A stretch of DNA of 64,000 nt from an uncultured Bacteroidales bacterium. Its GTDB lineage: Bacteria > Bacteroidota > Bacteroidia > Bacteroidales > Muribaculaceae. The translations under genes were made by a program, and so were the position numbers. Below the pieces are notes generated by a model that worked only from the letters and a program-made list of their open reading frames with translations, ran no database searches and was not told the origin of the DNA. The stretch is from contig UQVH01000005.1 of NCBI GenBank assembly GCA_900544535.1, positions 1-64,000 of the forward strand, read 5' to 3'. Of the stretch, positions 49,338-56,959 are shown one piece after another (position 1 is the stretch's first letter; the number at the start of each line of letters is the position of its first letter).

Positions 49338-50051
49338 TCAGCGCATCACGGTGTAGGCCTTGCGGTCGAAGCGGTAGAAACGGGCCGCCCTGTGCGACAC
49401 TCCCTGCTGCTTCTCATCCAGAGGAACTATATAGGGCATCTGCGATATTTTCTTGTGGAAATTCCTGACGTCAAGAGTCTTGCCGTTGATGATTTCCGAA
49501 AGTTTGCGCAGCTGCGAGGCGGTGAATTTCTTTGGCAGAAGATCAAAGAGCAACGCGCGGTTATTGTCGGCCTCGCGCCTGATTGCCTTGCGGGCCTCCT
49601 TTATAATAAGGTTGTGGTCAAAAGCCAGAGGTCCGATGTCGTCGATCCTGCACCACACGGCCGATTCCGGGTCTACCGTCTTTTCCAGCGACTTGTCGAG
49701 CTTGACAAGGGCGAAATAGGCTATGGTGACAATCAGCTCCACATGCTCCTTCTGCGCTCTTTCAAGCCAGAGCACGTCGCGCGGATTGCTCGTGCGGTCT
49801 TTTGAGCCGAAAGCCTTGAACTGTGTGAGGCTCAGATCCTTGATACCGGTCAGCTCTTCTAAGACTCGCCCCGCGGCCTCGTCGAGATCTTCATCGCGGT
49901 AGATCAGGCTGCCGGGGAGTTTCATATCGTTGTAATCGCCGCCGTCGTCGCTACCGCTGCGCTTCACGAGAAGCACACGCAGGTCAGTGCCGTCAAATCC
50001 GAAGACCACACAGTCAACGGAGATATGATTGTTTGCCAGTGGAGTTGACAT
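49338..50051 (-). CDS. Nudix-domain sugar-responsive transcription regulator (NrtR/AraR-like)
   Basis: 237 aa. N-terminal Nudix fold with a degenerate catalytic box: GSLIYRDEDLDEAAGRVLEE lacks the usual Glu and RE pair, so it is a sensor rather than a hydrolase. The C-terminal winged helix (LLPKKFTASQLRKLSEIING, about residues 168-187, and NFHKKISQMPYIVPLDE) binds DNA. In Bacteroides the related AraR and its xylose counterpart control pentose genes. It lies at the head of the xyl cluster, in the same direction. A TACTTTTG -7 box (50096-50103) lies upstream, without a good -33. Confidence 0.88.
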   Translation of the reverse strand: MSTPLANNHISVDCVVFGFDGTDLRVLLVKRSGSDDGGDYNDMKLPGSLIYRDEDLDEAAGRVLEELTGIKDLSLTQFKAFGSKDRTSNPRDVLWLERAQKEHVELIVTIAYFALVKLDKSLEKTVDPESAVWCRIDDIGPLAFDHNLIIKEARKAIRREADNNRALLFDLLPKKFTASQLRKLSEIINGKTLDVRNFHKKISQMPYIVPLDEKQQGVSHRAARFYRFDRKAYTVMR

Positions 50052-50516
50052 GGTTTTTAGTTCAGGCTTTTGGTTAGGGTTTTAGCTTACACGGACAAAA
50101 GTACAAATTTTTGCCTACAATTGTCCGCTGAAAAATATGTTTTAAAACATTAAATTCTATACTTTTAGTTTTCTTAACTCCGACAATATCCCCATTCTTT
50201 ATGTTAACAATACAATAACCCTGTCATCCTCCCATTCCCCCGACAGTGAAATTTCTGCCTCTCTTGCGTTTACACGGGCTTCCCCGCCCGACGCCTTAGA
50301 GTATAATCGACAATAAGTCCTCGTGCTTCCCTCTAAGCTTTCCGAATGTTAAACTTTACTAACACAGGGCAATATCTCCCCTCCACCATATATAAAAGCA
50401 GCAAGCCGACGGCATCTTTCCGACAGCAGAGGATTCAAACCATCTTACCTCCGAGGTTGTTTATATGGTAAAACACATCAATTTTCTACACAACATCAAC
50501 TAAAATAGCAAAGGAT

Positions 50517-51641
50517 ATGAAAAAATTCTTAGTTGCCACAGCCCTTGCTGGCTGTGTGATGGGAGCCTCGGCACAAAATATTATCGAGCGCCCTACATTC
50601 GGTGATAACTGGAACATCGGCCTGGACGCCGGTCTTACCACACCCCTCAAAGGCCACTCGTTCTTCCAGAACATGCGTCCCACCGTCGGACTGCACTTCG
50701 GCAAACAGCTGACCCCGCTCTTCGGCGTAGGAGTAGAAGGTGTCTTCGACATCAACACTTCGACCGTACCGGGCCACACCCGCAGCCGCACAGCATTTGA
50801 CAACTCCTACGTAGGCGGTTACGGAACATTCAACCTCACCAACGCCTTCATGGGATTCAGCTGCGATCCTCGTCCCTTCTCTCTTGAGGCCGTCGCAGGC
50901 ATCGGATGGAGCCGCGAATACATTGCCAACCATCACGACCCCAACGACATCGCGACCAAATTCGGTCTCAACTTCAACTTCGGCGTGACCGACCATTTCT
51001 CGATCGCTCTCAAGCCGAGTGTACTCTTCAATCTCACCGGCAACGCATCCTCTTATAAGAACATGGGCTTCAACGGACGCCGTGCCAACTTCAACCTCGC
51101 CGTAGGGTTCAACTACAACTTCGGCCCCGGCTTCCAGTGTGTTGTCCCCGTCGACAATTCAGCTGAAATAGCAGCCCTCAACGACCGCGTCAACACCCTC
51201 CGCGCCGACGTCGACGGTCGTGACGCAGCCCTCGCCGCAGCCAACGCCAAGAACGCAGAACTCACCGCCGCTCTTGCCGCAGCCAACGCCAAACCGGCTC
51301 AGGTAGTTAAGGAAAACACACTCTCGTCTGTCCGCTACATCTTCTTCCGCATCGGATCAAGCGTCATCACCCCCGACCAGCAGCCCAACGTAGAGATGAT
51401 CGCCGCCTACCTCAAAAACCACCCCAAAGCAAAAGTTCAGATCCGTGGTTATGCTTCGCCTGACGGCTCACTCGAAGTTAACGAACGTCTCGCCAACGCA
51501 CGTGCCGAATCTGTCAAGAACTCTCTTATCAAGAAGTACAAAATTGCCGCCGACCGCATCGACGCCAAGGGTGAAGGCATCGGCAACATGTTTACCGAAG
51601 AGTCCTGGAACCGCGTATCCATCTGTACTCTTGAGGAATAA
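50517..51641 (+). CDS. OmpA-family outer membrane protein
   Basis: 374 aa. Signal peptide (MKKFLVATALAGCVMGASAQ), an N-terminal eight-stranded barrel (residues 25-205, with alternate FNLAVGFNYNFG strands) and an Ala-rich coiled coil with an AALAAANAK repeat (residues 215-262). The C-terminal peptidoglycan-binding OmpA domain includes VQIRGYASPDGSLEVNERLA and NARAESVKNSL. Codon use is strongly biased to C-ending codons, indicating high expression. The 465-bp upstream region (50052-50516) holds both this promoter and that of the Nudix gene; I could not identify its -7 box. Confidence 0.93.
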   Translation: MKKFLVATALAGCVMGASAQNIIERPTFGDNWNIGLDAGLTTPLKGHSFFQNMRPTVGLHFGKQLTPLFGVGVEGVFDINTSTVPGHTRSRTAFDNSYVGGYGTFNLTNAFMGFSCDPRPFSLEAVAGIGWSREYIANHHDPNDIATKFGLNFNFGVTDHFSIALKPSVLFNLTGNASSYKNMGFNGRRANFNLAVGFNYNFGPGFQCVVPVDNSAEIAALNDRVNTLRADVDGRDAALAAANAKNAELTAALAAANAKPAQVVKENTLSSVRYIFFRIGSSVITPDQQPNVEMIAAYLKNHPKAKVQIRGYASPDGSLEVNERLANARAESVKNSLIKKYKIAADRIDAKGEGIGNMFTEESWNRVSICTLEE

Positions 51642-51673
51642 TCTCTCTGAATCATAACGAAACACAATTTATT

Positions 51674-51709
51674 CCCCCGCATCCTCCACAGACTGCGGGG
51701 GATTTTTTT
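51674..51709 (+). terminator. Rho-independent terminator after the OmpA gene
   Basis: CCCCCGCA (51674-51681) and TGCGGGGG (51694-51701) form the stem, followed by ATTTTTTT. It lies 33 nt after the stop. Confidence 0.9.
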
Positions 51710-51764
51710 GAAAAAAATTTCACACTCTCCGCATTATCGCACTAAAACCGGGGGTCCGCACCCT

Positions 51765-51772
51765 TAACTTTG
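51765..51772 (+). promoter_or_regulatory. -7 box upstream of the orphan capsid gene pair
   Basis: TAACTTTG fits TAnnTTTG and predicts a start near 51779, 52 nt before the small gene at 51831. No good -33 element lies 19-21 nt upstream. It suggests the two genes form a transcript independent of OmpA. Confidence 0.55.
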
Positions 51773-51830
51773 CATCATCGAACAACAACACACACTAAAT
51801 CATCCACCCCTCAAAACACACACAACAACC

Positions 51831-52037
51831 ATGGACCCCAACGAAACACCCCTCACCCCCGCAGAAGACACCCAGTCCTCCCAGCCCTCTCAAAACTCCC
51901 AGCTCTCCCCACCTCGCCGCCATTACACCCTCTGGGAACTCGTTCTCCATCTCGACGACGACACCCCGGCCGACACAGCCGACGACACAGCTGGCTCGGT
52001 CCTTGCCTCCATACGTCCGAGCGCGTGGCCCGACTGA
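51831..52037 (+). CDS. Small proline/serine-rich protein upstream of the orphan capsid gene
   Basis: 68 aa, low complexity at first (NETPLTPAEDTQSSQPSQNS), then a short HYTLWELVLHLDDDT helix and a second acidic stretch. No family is recognised. The predicted promoter and a 46-nt gap to the capsid gene suggest co-expression. A short peptide next to a capsid-like protein can be a cargo or targeting tag, which is speculation. Alternatively the frame is not translated. Confidence 0.45.
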   Translation: MDPNETPLTPAEDTQSSQPSQNSQLSPPRRHYTLWELVLHLDDDTPADTADDTAGSVLASIRPSAWPD

Positions 52038-52083
52038 ATCAACTTTTAAACCATCTTTAACCATCTTTAAACCAACTGATCTT

Positions 52084-53292
52084 ATGGAAACCAACATTCT
52101 CACGACCGCCCTTACCAACGAAACCTCCCCCGAACTTCTGCGCAACGAAATCGACAGCCGCATAGTGAAGATCCGGCCGTCGTCCACCCCTCTCGACCAG
52201 ATCTCGCGCCTCGGGTCAGCGCGCCGTGCCGGATCGATGCGTGTTGAATATTACTCTGTCGACACCAAGGAAGGAAGTGCTGCCCTTGACGAAACAGTCC
52301 GTTCACTCTCTCTCGAACCGGGCAAACCTTTCACTCTCAAAGTCAACAACGGCGCCATTTTCTCCGAAACCGAGACAGTGCTGATTCCCGACATCACCGT
52401 AAACGCCGGAAACTACAACGGACAGGCCCTTGTCTGCTACGTCACCGCAGTCTCATCCGACTCAATCACCCTCATCCCCGTCAACATAGCCGGGACAACC
52501 GCCCCCATCGAAGCCGGCGAGCTCAAAATGGGCGCCAGGATCGTCCGCATGGGTCGTGCGGCACGCGAGCTCGACGTTCAGACCTCGCAGTTCATAGTCC
52601 TTCCACGCAAGGACTACAACTACTGTCAGATCTTCAAAAGCCAGGTCGAAGAAAGTCTTTATCAGCGACTTGCCGACAAAGAAGTCGGCTGGCAGTTCAC
52701 CGATCAGGAAGAAGTAGCCATCATGGACATGCGTCTCGGCATGGAAAAATCCTTCCTTTTCGGAGCACGCTCCCGCATAGAGCTCGCCGGCACTGGCGAC
52801 GAGGTCTTTCTCACCGGAGGCATCTGGAACCAGACCGACAACGACTATCCCTACGAGCTCGGCGCCCTCACCGAAGGCGATCTCGTCAGCCTCGCCCGTC
52901 AGGCTTTCACAGGCCACTCCGGAGCATCGCGCAAAGTGCTTCTCGCCGGTTCAGGTCTCATCGAAGCCCTCAACCGCATGGACACCGTACGCGTTGTCAG
53001 CGCCGAGGACAAGAAAACCGTCTGGGGCATCGACTTCCACCTCATCGTCACCAAGTTCGGCACCCTCTACGTCCACCTGTCCGAAGTCTTCGACCTCTGC
53101 GGGATGCCCGACTGCGGTATGGTGATCGATCCCGAACTCCTCACCAAATACTCCCACGTTCCCTTCTCCGCCGAGCGCATCAGTTTCCGCAAACAGGGAC
53201 TGCGCAACACCGAAGGCGTAGTCCTCACCGAAGCCTCATGCCTTGTGCTCCGCCAGCCCAAAGCTCACATGCGCATCATGCCCCGCCACTGA
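52084..53292 (+). CDS. SU10-type major capsid protein homologue (DUF5309), without other phage genes
   Basis: 402 aa from METNILTTALTNETSPELLR. The pattern SRIVKIRPSSTPLDQISRLG, then GSMRVEYYSVDTKEG, RMGRAARELDVQTSQF, NYCQIFKSQVEESLYQRLA and MRLGMEKSFLFGARSRIELA is that of the SU10 MCP family (DUF5309), tailed-phage HK97-fold capsids common in Bacteroidetes genomes. It continues intact to WGIDFHLIVTKFGTLYVHLS. There is no portal, terminase or protease beside it, only housekeeping genes. Codons resemble those of host genes. It is either a residue of a lost phage or a domesticated shell protein. The leader has three TTTAAA/TTTAAC repeats. Confidence 0.85.
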   Translation: METNILTTALTNETSPELLRNEIDSRIVKIRPSSTPLDQISRLGSARRAGSMRVEYYSVDTKEGSAALDETVRSLSLEPGKPFTLKVNNGAIFSETETVLIPDITVNAGNYNGQALVCYVTAVSSDSITLIPVNIAGTTAPIEAGELKMGARIVRMGRAARELDVQTSQFIVLPRKDYNYCQIFKSQVEESLYQRLADKEVGWQFTDQEEVAIMDMRLGMEKSFLFGARSRIELAGTGDEVFLTGGIWNQTDNDYPYELGALTEGDLVSLARQAFTGHSGASRKVLLAGSGLIEALNRMDTVRVVSAEDKKTVWGIDFHLIVTKFGTLYVHLSEVFDLCGMPDCGMVIDPELLTKYSHVPFSAERISFRKQGLRNTEGVVLTEASCLVLRQPKAHMRIMPRH

Positions 53293-53413
53293 TCCACTCG
53301 TCCTCCGGCCGTTCCCGATTCCGCCCTCCGGTGTCAACCGAAATCCACCCTCGCCTTTGTCCCGGTCCCGCGGGCTTGCTCGCGGAAAAAGCGGTAAAAT
53401 TTTTGTCCCTGCT

Positions 53414-53474
53414 CAGGAGCTTCAGCTCCTGCCCCAACAACCACGGAGGGCCCCCGCAACCGGGAGCCCTCCGT
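53414..53474. terminator. Two consecutive hairpins between the orphan capsid and FKBP genes
   Basis: The palindrome CAGGAGCTTCAGCTCCTG (53414-53431), then ACGGAGGGC/GCCCTCCGT (53443-53451 / 53466-53474) followed by TTCTCTT. They end the convergent transcripts of the capsid-like gene and the FKBP genes. Confidence 0.75.
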
Positions 53475-53500
53475 TTCTCTTATAAATTCGCAAAAATTTC

Positions 53501-54421
53501 TTAGTTTGCGGCTGCAGGAGTCACATCCGAAGTCTCAACCTCGAAGACGAGCATCGCATTGGGACCGATACCGGCCTGCGGATTGCCGTCAACGCCATAG
53601 GCGAGCTTACCGGGGATATAGAGCACATACTGCGAACCGTTCTTCATCATCGACAGACCTTCGCCGAAGCCGGGCACCACACGGTTGGGGTTCATCACCA
53701 CTCCGTCAGAATTGCTGTCGAACACCTTGCCGTCGACGAGCTTGCCTGTATATTTCACCTTGGCACTGCCGTTGGCACCGACAGCCTCGCCTGTACCCTC
53801 TTTGACAACCTTGTAGGCAAGACCTGATTCAGTAACCTTGATTTCAGGATCCTTAGCCATCATATCCTTGAGATAAGCCTGGCCTTTGGCAACATTTTCC
53901 TGAGCTTCGGGGCTGTTTTCCTTGGCTGCGCGGGCTGCCTCTTCCTGCTTCTGATAATATTCCATCATCTTCTGCTGGGCCTCCTGTGCGAGTACCTGGA
54001 ACTGAGTCTGGAGCTCACGCATCTGATCTGTATCGACAGAATCGGCCGAGAAAGCCTTTGCATAAGCCTCATAGAGTTTGGCGCGGTCAATAGGAATTCC
54101 GGCTTCCTCATAGCGCATGATCTGGCCGAAGAGCTGCATTCCGAACTGGAGACCTGTGAGATAGCCCTGCTGGGTAGTATCGGTCATAAGAGCCTGCTTC
54201 AGACCGCGGAGAATATCGTCTTTCTTGAAATTGGTCTGCTGTTCTTTCGGAAGGCTGAGATATTCTGACAGCAGACGGCTGCCCTGGGCAGCACCGATCG
54301 TGGTTGAGAGAGAGTCGCCAAAACCCTTGTTGGCACTGTCTGATGAAGATGATGTTTTGTTGCAGGAAGTTGCAGCAAACATCAATGCGGCCACGCCGCA
54401 TACCATGAGAAGTTTTTTCAT
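53501..54421 (-). CDS. FKBP-type peptidyl-prolyl isomerase, FkpA-like lipoprotein
   Basis: 306 aa. Lipoprotein signal (LLMVCGVAALMFAATSC, lipobox ATSC), a helical dimerisation arm with coiled coil (residues 100-165), and a C-terminal FKBP domain (200-303): VKYTGKLVDGKVFDSN, VVPGFGEGLSMMKNGSQY and IPGKLAYG. It assists folding of outer membrane or periplasmic proteins. Length is close to FkpA. First of three related genes. Confidence 0.93.
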   Translation of the reverse strand: MKKLLMVCGVAALMFAATSCNKTSSSSDSANKGFGDSLSTTIGAAQGSRLLSEYLSLPKEQQTNFKKDDILRGLKQALMTDTTQQGYLTGLQFGMQLFGQIMRYEEAGIPIDRAKLYEAYAKAFSADSVDTDQMRELQTQFQVLAQEAQQKMMEYYQKQEEAARAAKENSPEAQENVAKGQAYLKDMMAKDPEIKVTESGLAYKVVKEGTGEAVGANGSAKVKYTGKLVDGKVFDSNSDGVVMNPNRVVPGFGEGLSMMKNGSQYVLYIPGKLAYGVDGNPQAGIGPNAMLVFEVETSDVTPAAAN

Positions 54422-54474
54422 AAACCTGGTAATTGTTATTTTAATATGGTGTTGTTTTCTGTTTGTCGTTTTTG

Positions 54475-55311
54475 TTATTTCCGTGCTGCGCCGCGGTCGA
54501 CCGAAAGGAGTTTCACTGTAAACTCCAGAGCCGCGCCGGGTGGGATCACATCACCCGCTCCGCGCTCGCCGTAACCGAGATCCGCGGGAATCGTTATGCG
54601 GTATTCGCCGCCCGGACGCATCATCCGCAACCCCTCGCTGAAACCCGGCACCAGGCGCACAAGGTCGAAATTGACCGGCTCGTCTGTCTTGTCGAAGACG
54701 CTTCCGTCACTCAGACGCCCTGTGTAGTCAAGCTCCACGCGGTCGGCATCGGTAGGAAACTCACCTTCGCCCTCGGTCATCACCTGAAAGACCAGTCCTG
54801 AGGGAGTGGTCACGGCTCCCTCAGCCTTCGAGGCTGCTGCAATGAACGCAGCCTGACTTTCGGGAGTGAAAGCCGCCCGGTCGCGACCACCGGCCAAAGG
54901 CACTATCTGGCGGTCGATATACTCTCCCGCGCTCGTAGCCGTGAAGCCGATATTTTCGCCCCGGAGCACCGCCGTGACAGCCTTTGCAAATGCCATGCGG
55001 TCAACTTTCAGCCCCAGCGACTCCATGTCGCGGAGACCGTTGAGAAAATTCAGCCCCATGGCCACACCCCGGCTGTAAGCGGCGCTCGCCTGGGTCGTAT
55101 CCGTCAGAGCCGTCCTGACGCCGTCGGTGAATGCAGCGCTGGCCTTCGGATTCATCTCGGAGGTTTTCAGCGATGTGCCCCAGAACGTAGCCAGTGCCCG
55201 CGTCAGCGAGTCGGTGGCTTCCGGCTGTGCCTGAGCCGTAAAAACAAGCGTCAGCGCGACCGCTGTGAATAGCGCCCGCACTGTCCGCTTTATAGGATTG
55301 TTAACCGGCAT
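54475..55311 (-). CDS. FKBP-type peptidyl-prolyl isomerase, exported
   Basis: 278 aa with a signal peptide (RALFTAVALTLVFTAQAQ, cleavage after AQA). The N-terminal helical region (residues 30-160) is FkpA-like, and the FKBP domain (about 175-278) has ELDYTGRLSDGSVFDKTDEP, VPGFSEGLRMMRPGGEYRIT and IPADLGYGERGAGDVIPPGA. It lies 40 nt after its upstream paralogue on the same strand. Confidence 0.93.
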   Translation of the reverse strand: MPVNNPIKRTVRALFTAVALTLVFTAQAQPEATDSLTRALATFWGTSLKTSEMNPKASAAFTDGVRTALTDTTQASAAYSRGVAMGLNFLNGLRDMESLGLKVDRMAFAKAVTAVLRGENIGFTATSAGEYIDRQIVPLAGGRDRAAFTPESQAAFIAAASKAEGAVTTPSGLVFQVMTEGEGEFPTDADRVELDYTGRLSDGSVFDKTDEPVNFDLVRLVPGFSEGLRMMRPGGEYRITIPADLGYGERGAGDVIPPGAALEFTVKLLSVDRGAARK

Positions 55312-55351
55312 TTCCGAGTGACTGGTCCTTAGTGGTTTCAGAGCCGGTTTT

Positions 55352-55978
55352 TTACTTCTTGATGACTTTCAGAAGCTCGACATCGAAAATCAGCGTCGAG
55401 TTGGGACCGATCAGACCGCCTGCACCCTGCGGGCCGTAAGCCAGCTGCGAGGGGATGAACAGACGCCATTTCGAACCGGCCTTCATGAGCTGAAGAGCCT
55501 CGACCCATCCGGGGATCACCTGGGTGACACCAAAAGTAGCGGGTACGCCGCGCTCTACCGAGCTGTCGAACACTGTGCCGTCGATCAGCTTGCCGGTGTA
55601 GTGCACCTCGACCTGATCCTGAGCGGTAGGCATTTCGCCGTTGCCTTCCTGAAGGACTTCATACTGGAGACCTGAAGCTGTGGTCTTCACCTCAACACGC
55701 TTGCCGTTCTCTTCAAGGAACTGCTTGCCTGCGGCAGCGTTCACGTCGGCCATCTTGGCGGCTTCGGCGCGCTGTTTCTCTTCAAGAGCGGTGAAATATT
55801 TCTGAATTTCAGCCTTTGCCTCGTCGTAGGTCATCTTGGGCTGGCTTCCGTAGAACACGGCTGCTACGCCGTCAGCGAAATCCTCGACATTGATTTCCTG
55901 GATACCGCTCGCACGGAAATTATTGCCCATGCTCAGTCCGAGAGCATAGCTGATACGGTCCAATTCTTTATTTTCCAT
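55352..55978 (-). CDS. FKBP-type peptidyl-prolyl isomerase, cytosolic-like form
   Basis: 208 aa without a signal peptide (start MENKELDRISYALGLSMGNN). It has a short dimerisation arm and a complete FKBP domain (VEVHYTGKLIDGTVFDSSVE, TQVIPGWVEALQLMKAGSKW, FIPSQLAYGPQGAGGLIGPN). First gene transcribed of the three tandem FKBP paralogues, which together could serve the cytoplasm, periplasm and inner/outer membrane. Confidence 0.93.
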   Translation of the reverse strand: MENKELDRISYALGLSMGNNFRASGIQEINVEDFADGVAAVFYGSQPKMTYDEAKAEIQKYFTALEEKQRAEAAKMADVNAAAGKQFLEENGKRVEVKTTASGLQYEVLQEGNGEMPTAQDQVEVHYTGKLIDGTVFDSSVERGVPATFGVTQVIPGWVEALQLMKAGSKWRLFIPSQLAYGPQGAGGLIGPNSTLIFDVELLKVIKK

Positions 55979-56137
55979 AATTATATTTAAATACGTTAGT
56001 TGTCATCAAGTCTGCAAAGATAGGCTATTTTGCGGCTACCTCTTTAAAATTTTTAATTTAAAAAAGTTAAATCAACCGTCCCGCCCTTCTCTATGACTTA
56101 TAACAAGCTATCTGCCTAATGGTTGGCAGCGAATCGT

Positions 56138-56740
56138 TTAAAACTCGTTAAGGCGTGCGAGATACTTCCCGATGATGTCAAACTCTATGTTCACGCGGCT
56201 TCCCTTGCGGATCTCCTTGAAGTTCGTATGCTCGAATGTGTAGGGGATGATAGCAACGCGAAACGAATACTGTTCCGAATCGCACACGGTCAGACTCACA
56301 CCATTGACTGTTACAGACCCTTTCTCCACGGTCACATATCCTTTGGCGGCCATGCGCGGATCCACCTCGTAGCAGAACTTGTAGTAACGGCTTCCCTCGA
56401 CCTCCTCGATCTCCTCACAGACAGCCGTGCAGTCTACATGTCCCTGGACGATGTGTCCGTCAAGCCGGCCGTTCATCAGCATCGAGCGTTCGAGATTCAC
56501 GAGGCTTCCAGCCTCTAAGAGGCCGAGGTTGCTGCGGTCGAGCGTTTCCTGAATGGCGGTCACGGTATATGTTCCGTCGCCGGGCAGCGACACCACAGTC
56601 AGGCACACGCCGTTGTGGGCCACGCTTTGGTCTATTTTCAACTCGTCGGTGAAACTGCACCTTACGCGCAGATCGACATTGCCGTCCCGACGGATCACTT
56701 CTACCACTTCGGCTGCTTCTTCAACAATACCTGAAAACAT
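56138..56740 (-). CDS. ribE: Riboflavin synthase, alpha chain
   Basis: Dismutates two lumazine molecules into riboflavin. 200 aa made of two barrel repeats: MFSGIVEEAAEVVEVIRRDG at the start of the first and the lumazine-binding SVAHNGVCLTVVSL, then HIVQGHVDC and the second-repeat KGSVTVNGVSLTV. The C-terminal NIEFDIIGKYLARL is the trimerisation helix. No FMN riboswitch is seen near it. Confidence 0.96.
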   Translation of the reverse strand: MFSGIVEEAAEVVEVIRRDGNVDLRVRCSFTDELKIDQSVAHNGVCLTVVSLPGDGTYTVTAIQETLDRSNLGLLEAGSLVNLERSMLMNGRLDGHIVQGHVDCTAVCEEIEEVEGSRYYKFCYEVDPRMAAKGYVTVEKGSVTVNGVSLTVCDSEQYSFRVAIIPYTFEHTNFKEIRKGSRVNIEFDIIGKYLARLNEF

Positions 56741-56829
56741 GATGTATACTTAAATTAGAGTTGTTTCTTTTTAGGTCGGGAAAACCGGCCTCCTAATCAT
56801 CCGCAAAAATACGAATTTTGCGCCGTTTC

Positions 56830-56871
56830 TCAAAAAACTGAGGGTGGAAGAGACGCACGTCTCCTCCACCC
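56830..56871 (-). terminator. Terminator after the SusD-like gene
   Basis: Stems GGGTGGA/TCCACCC (56842-56848 / 56865-56871) and GAGACG/CGTCTC (56850-56855 / 56858-56863) followed on the minus strand by CAGTTTTTTGAG. It ends the utilisation locus transcript. Nothing else is seen in 56741-56959. Confidence 0.8.
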
Positions 56872-56959
56872 CCGCGAGAGTCAGATACTTACCTTAATTT
56901 AACTGCACAGACTTATTCTGATTGTTTTCGGACAGTAATTATAAATATTGCATGAAAAA

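Noticed and set aside
49338..50051. Nudix gene as a house-cleaning hydrolase
   Set aside because: The catalytic box lacks key residues and the C-terminus is a winged helix; position at the head of the xyl cluster favours a regulator.
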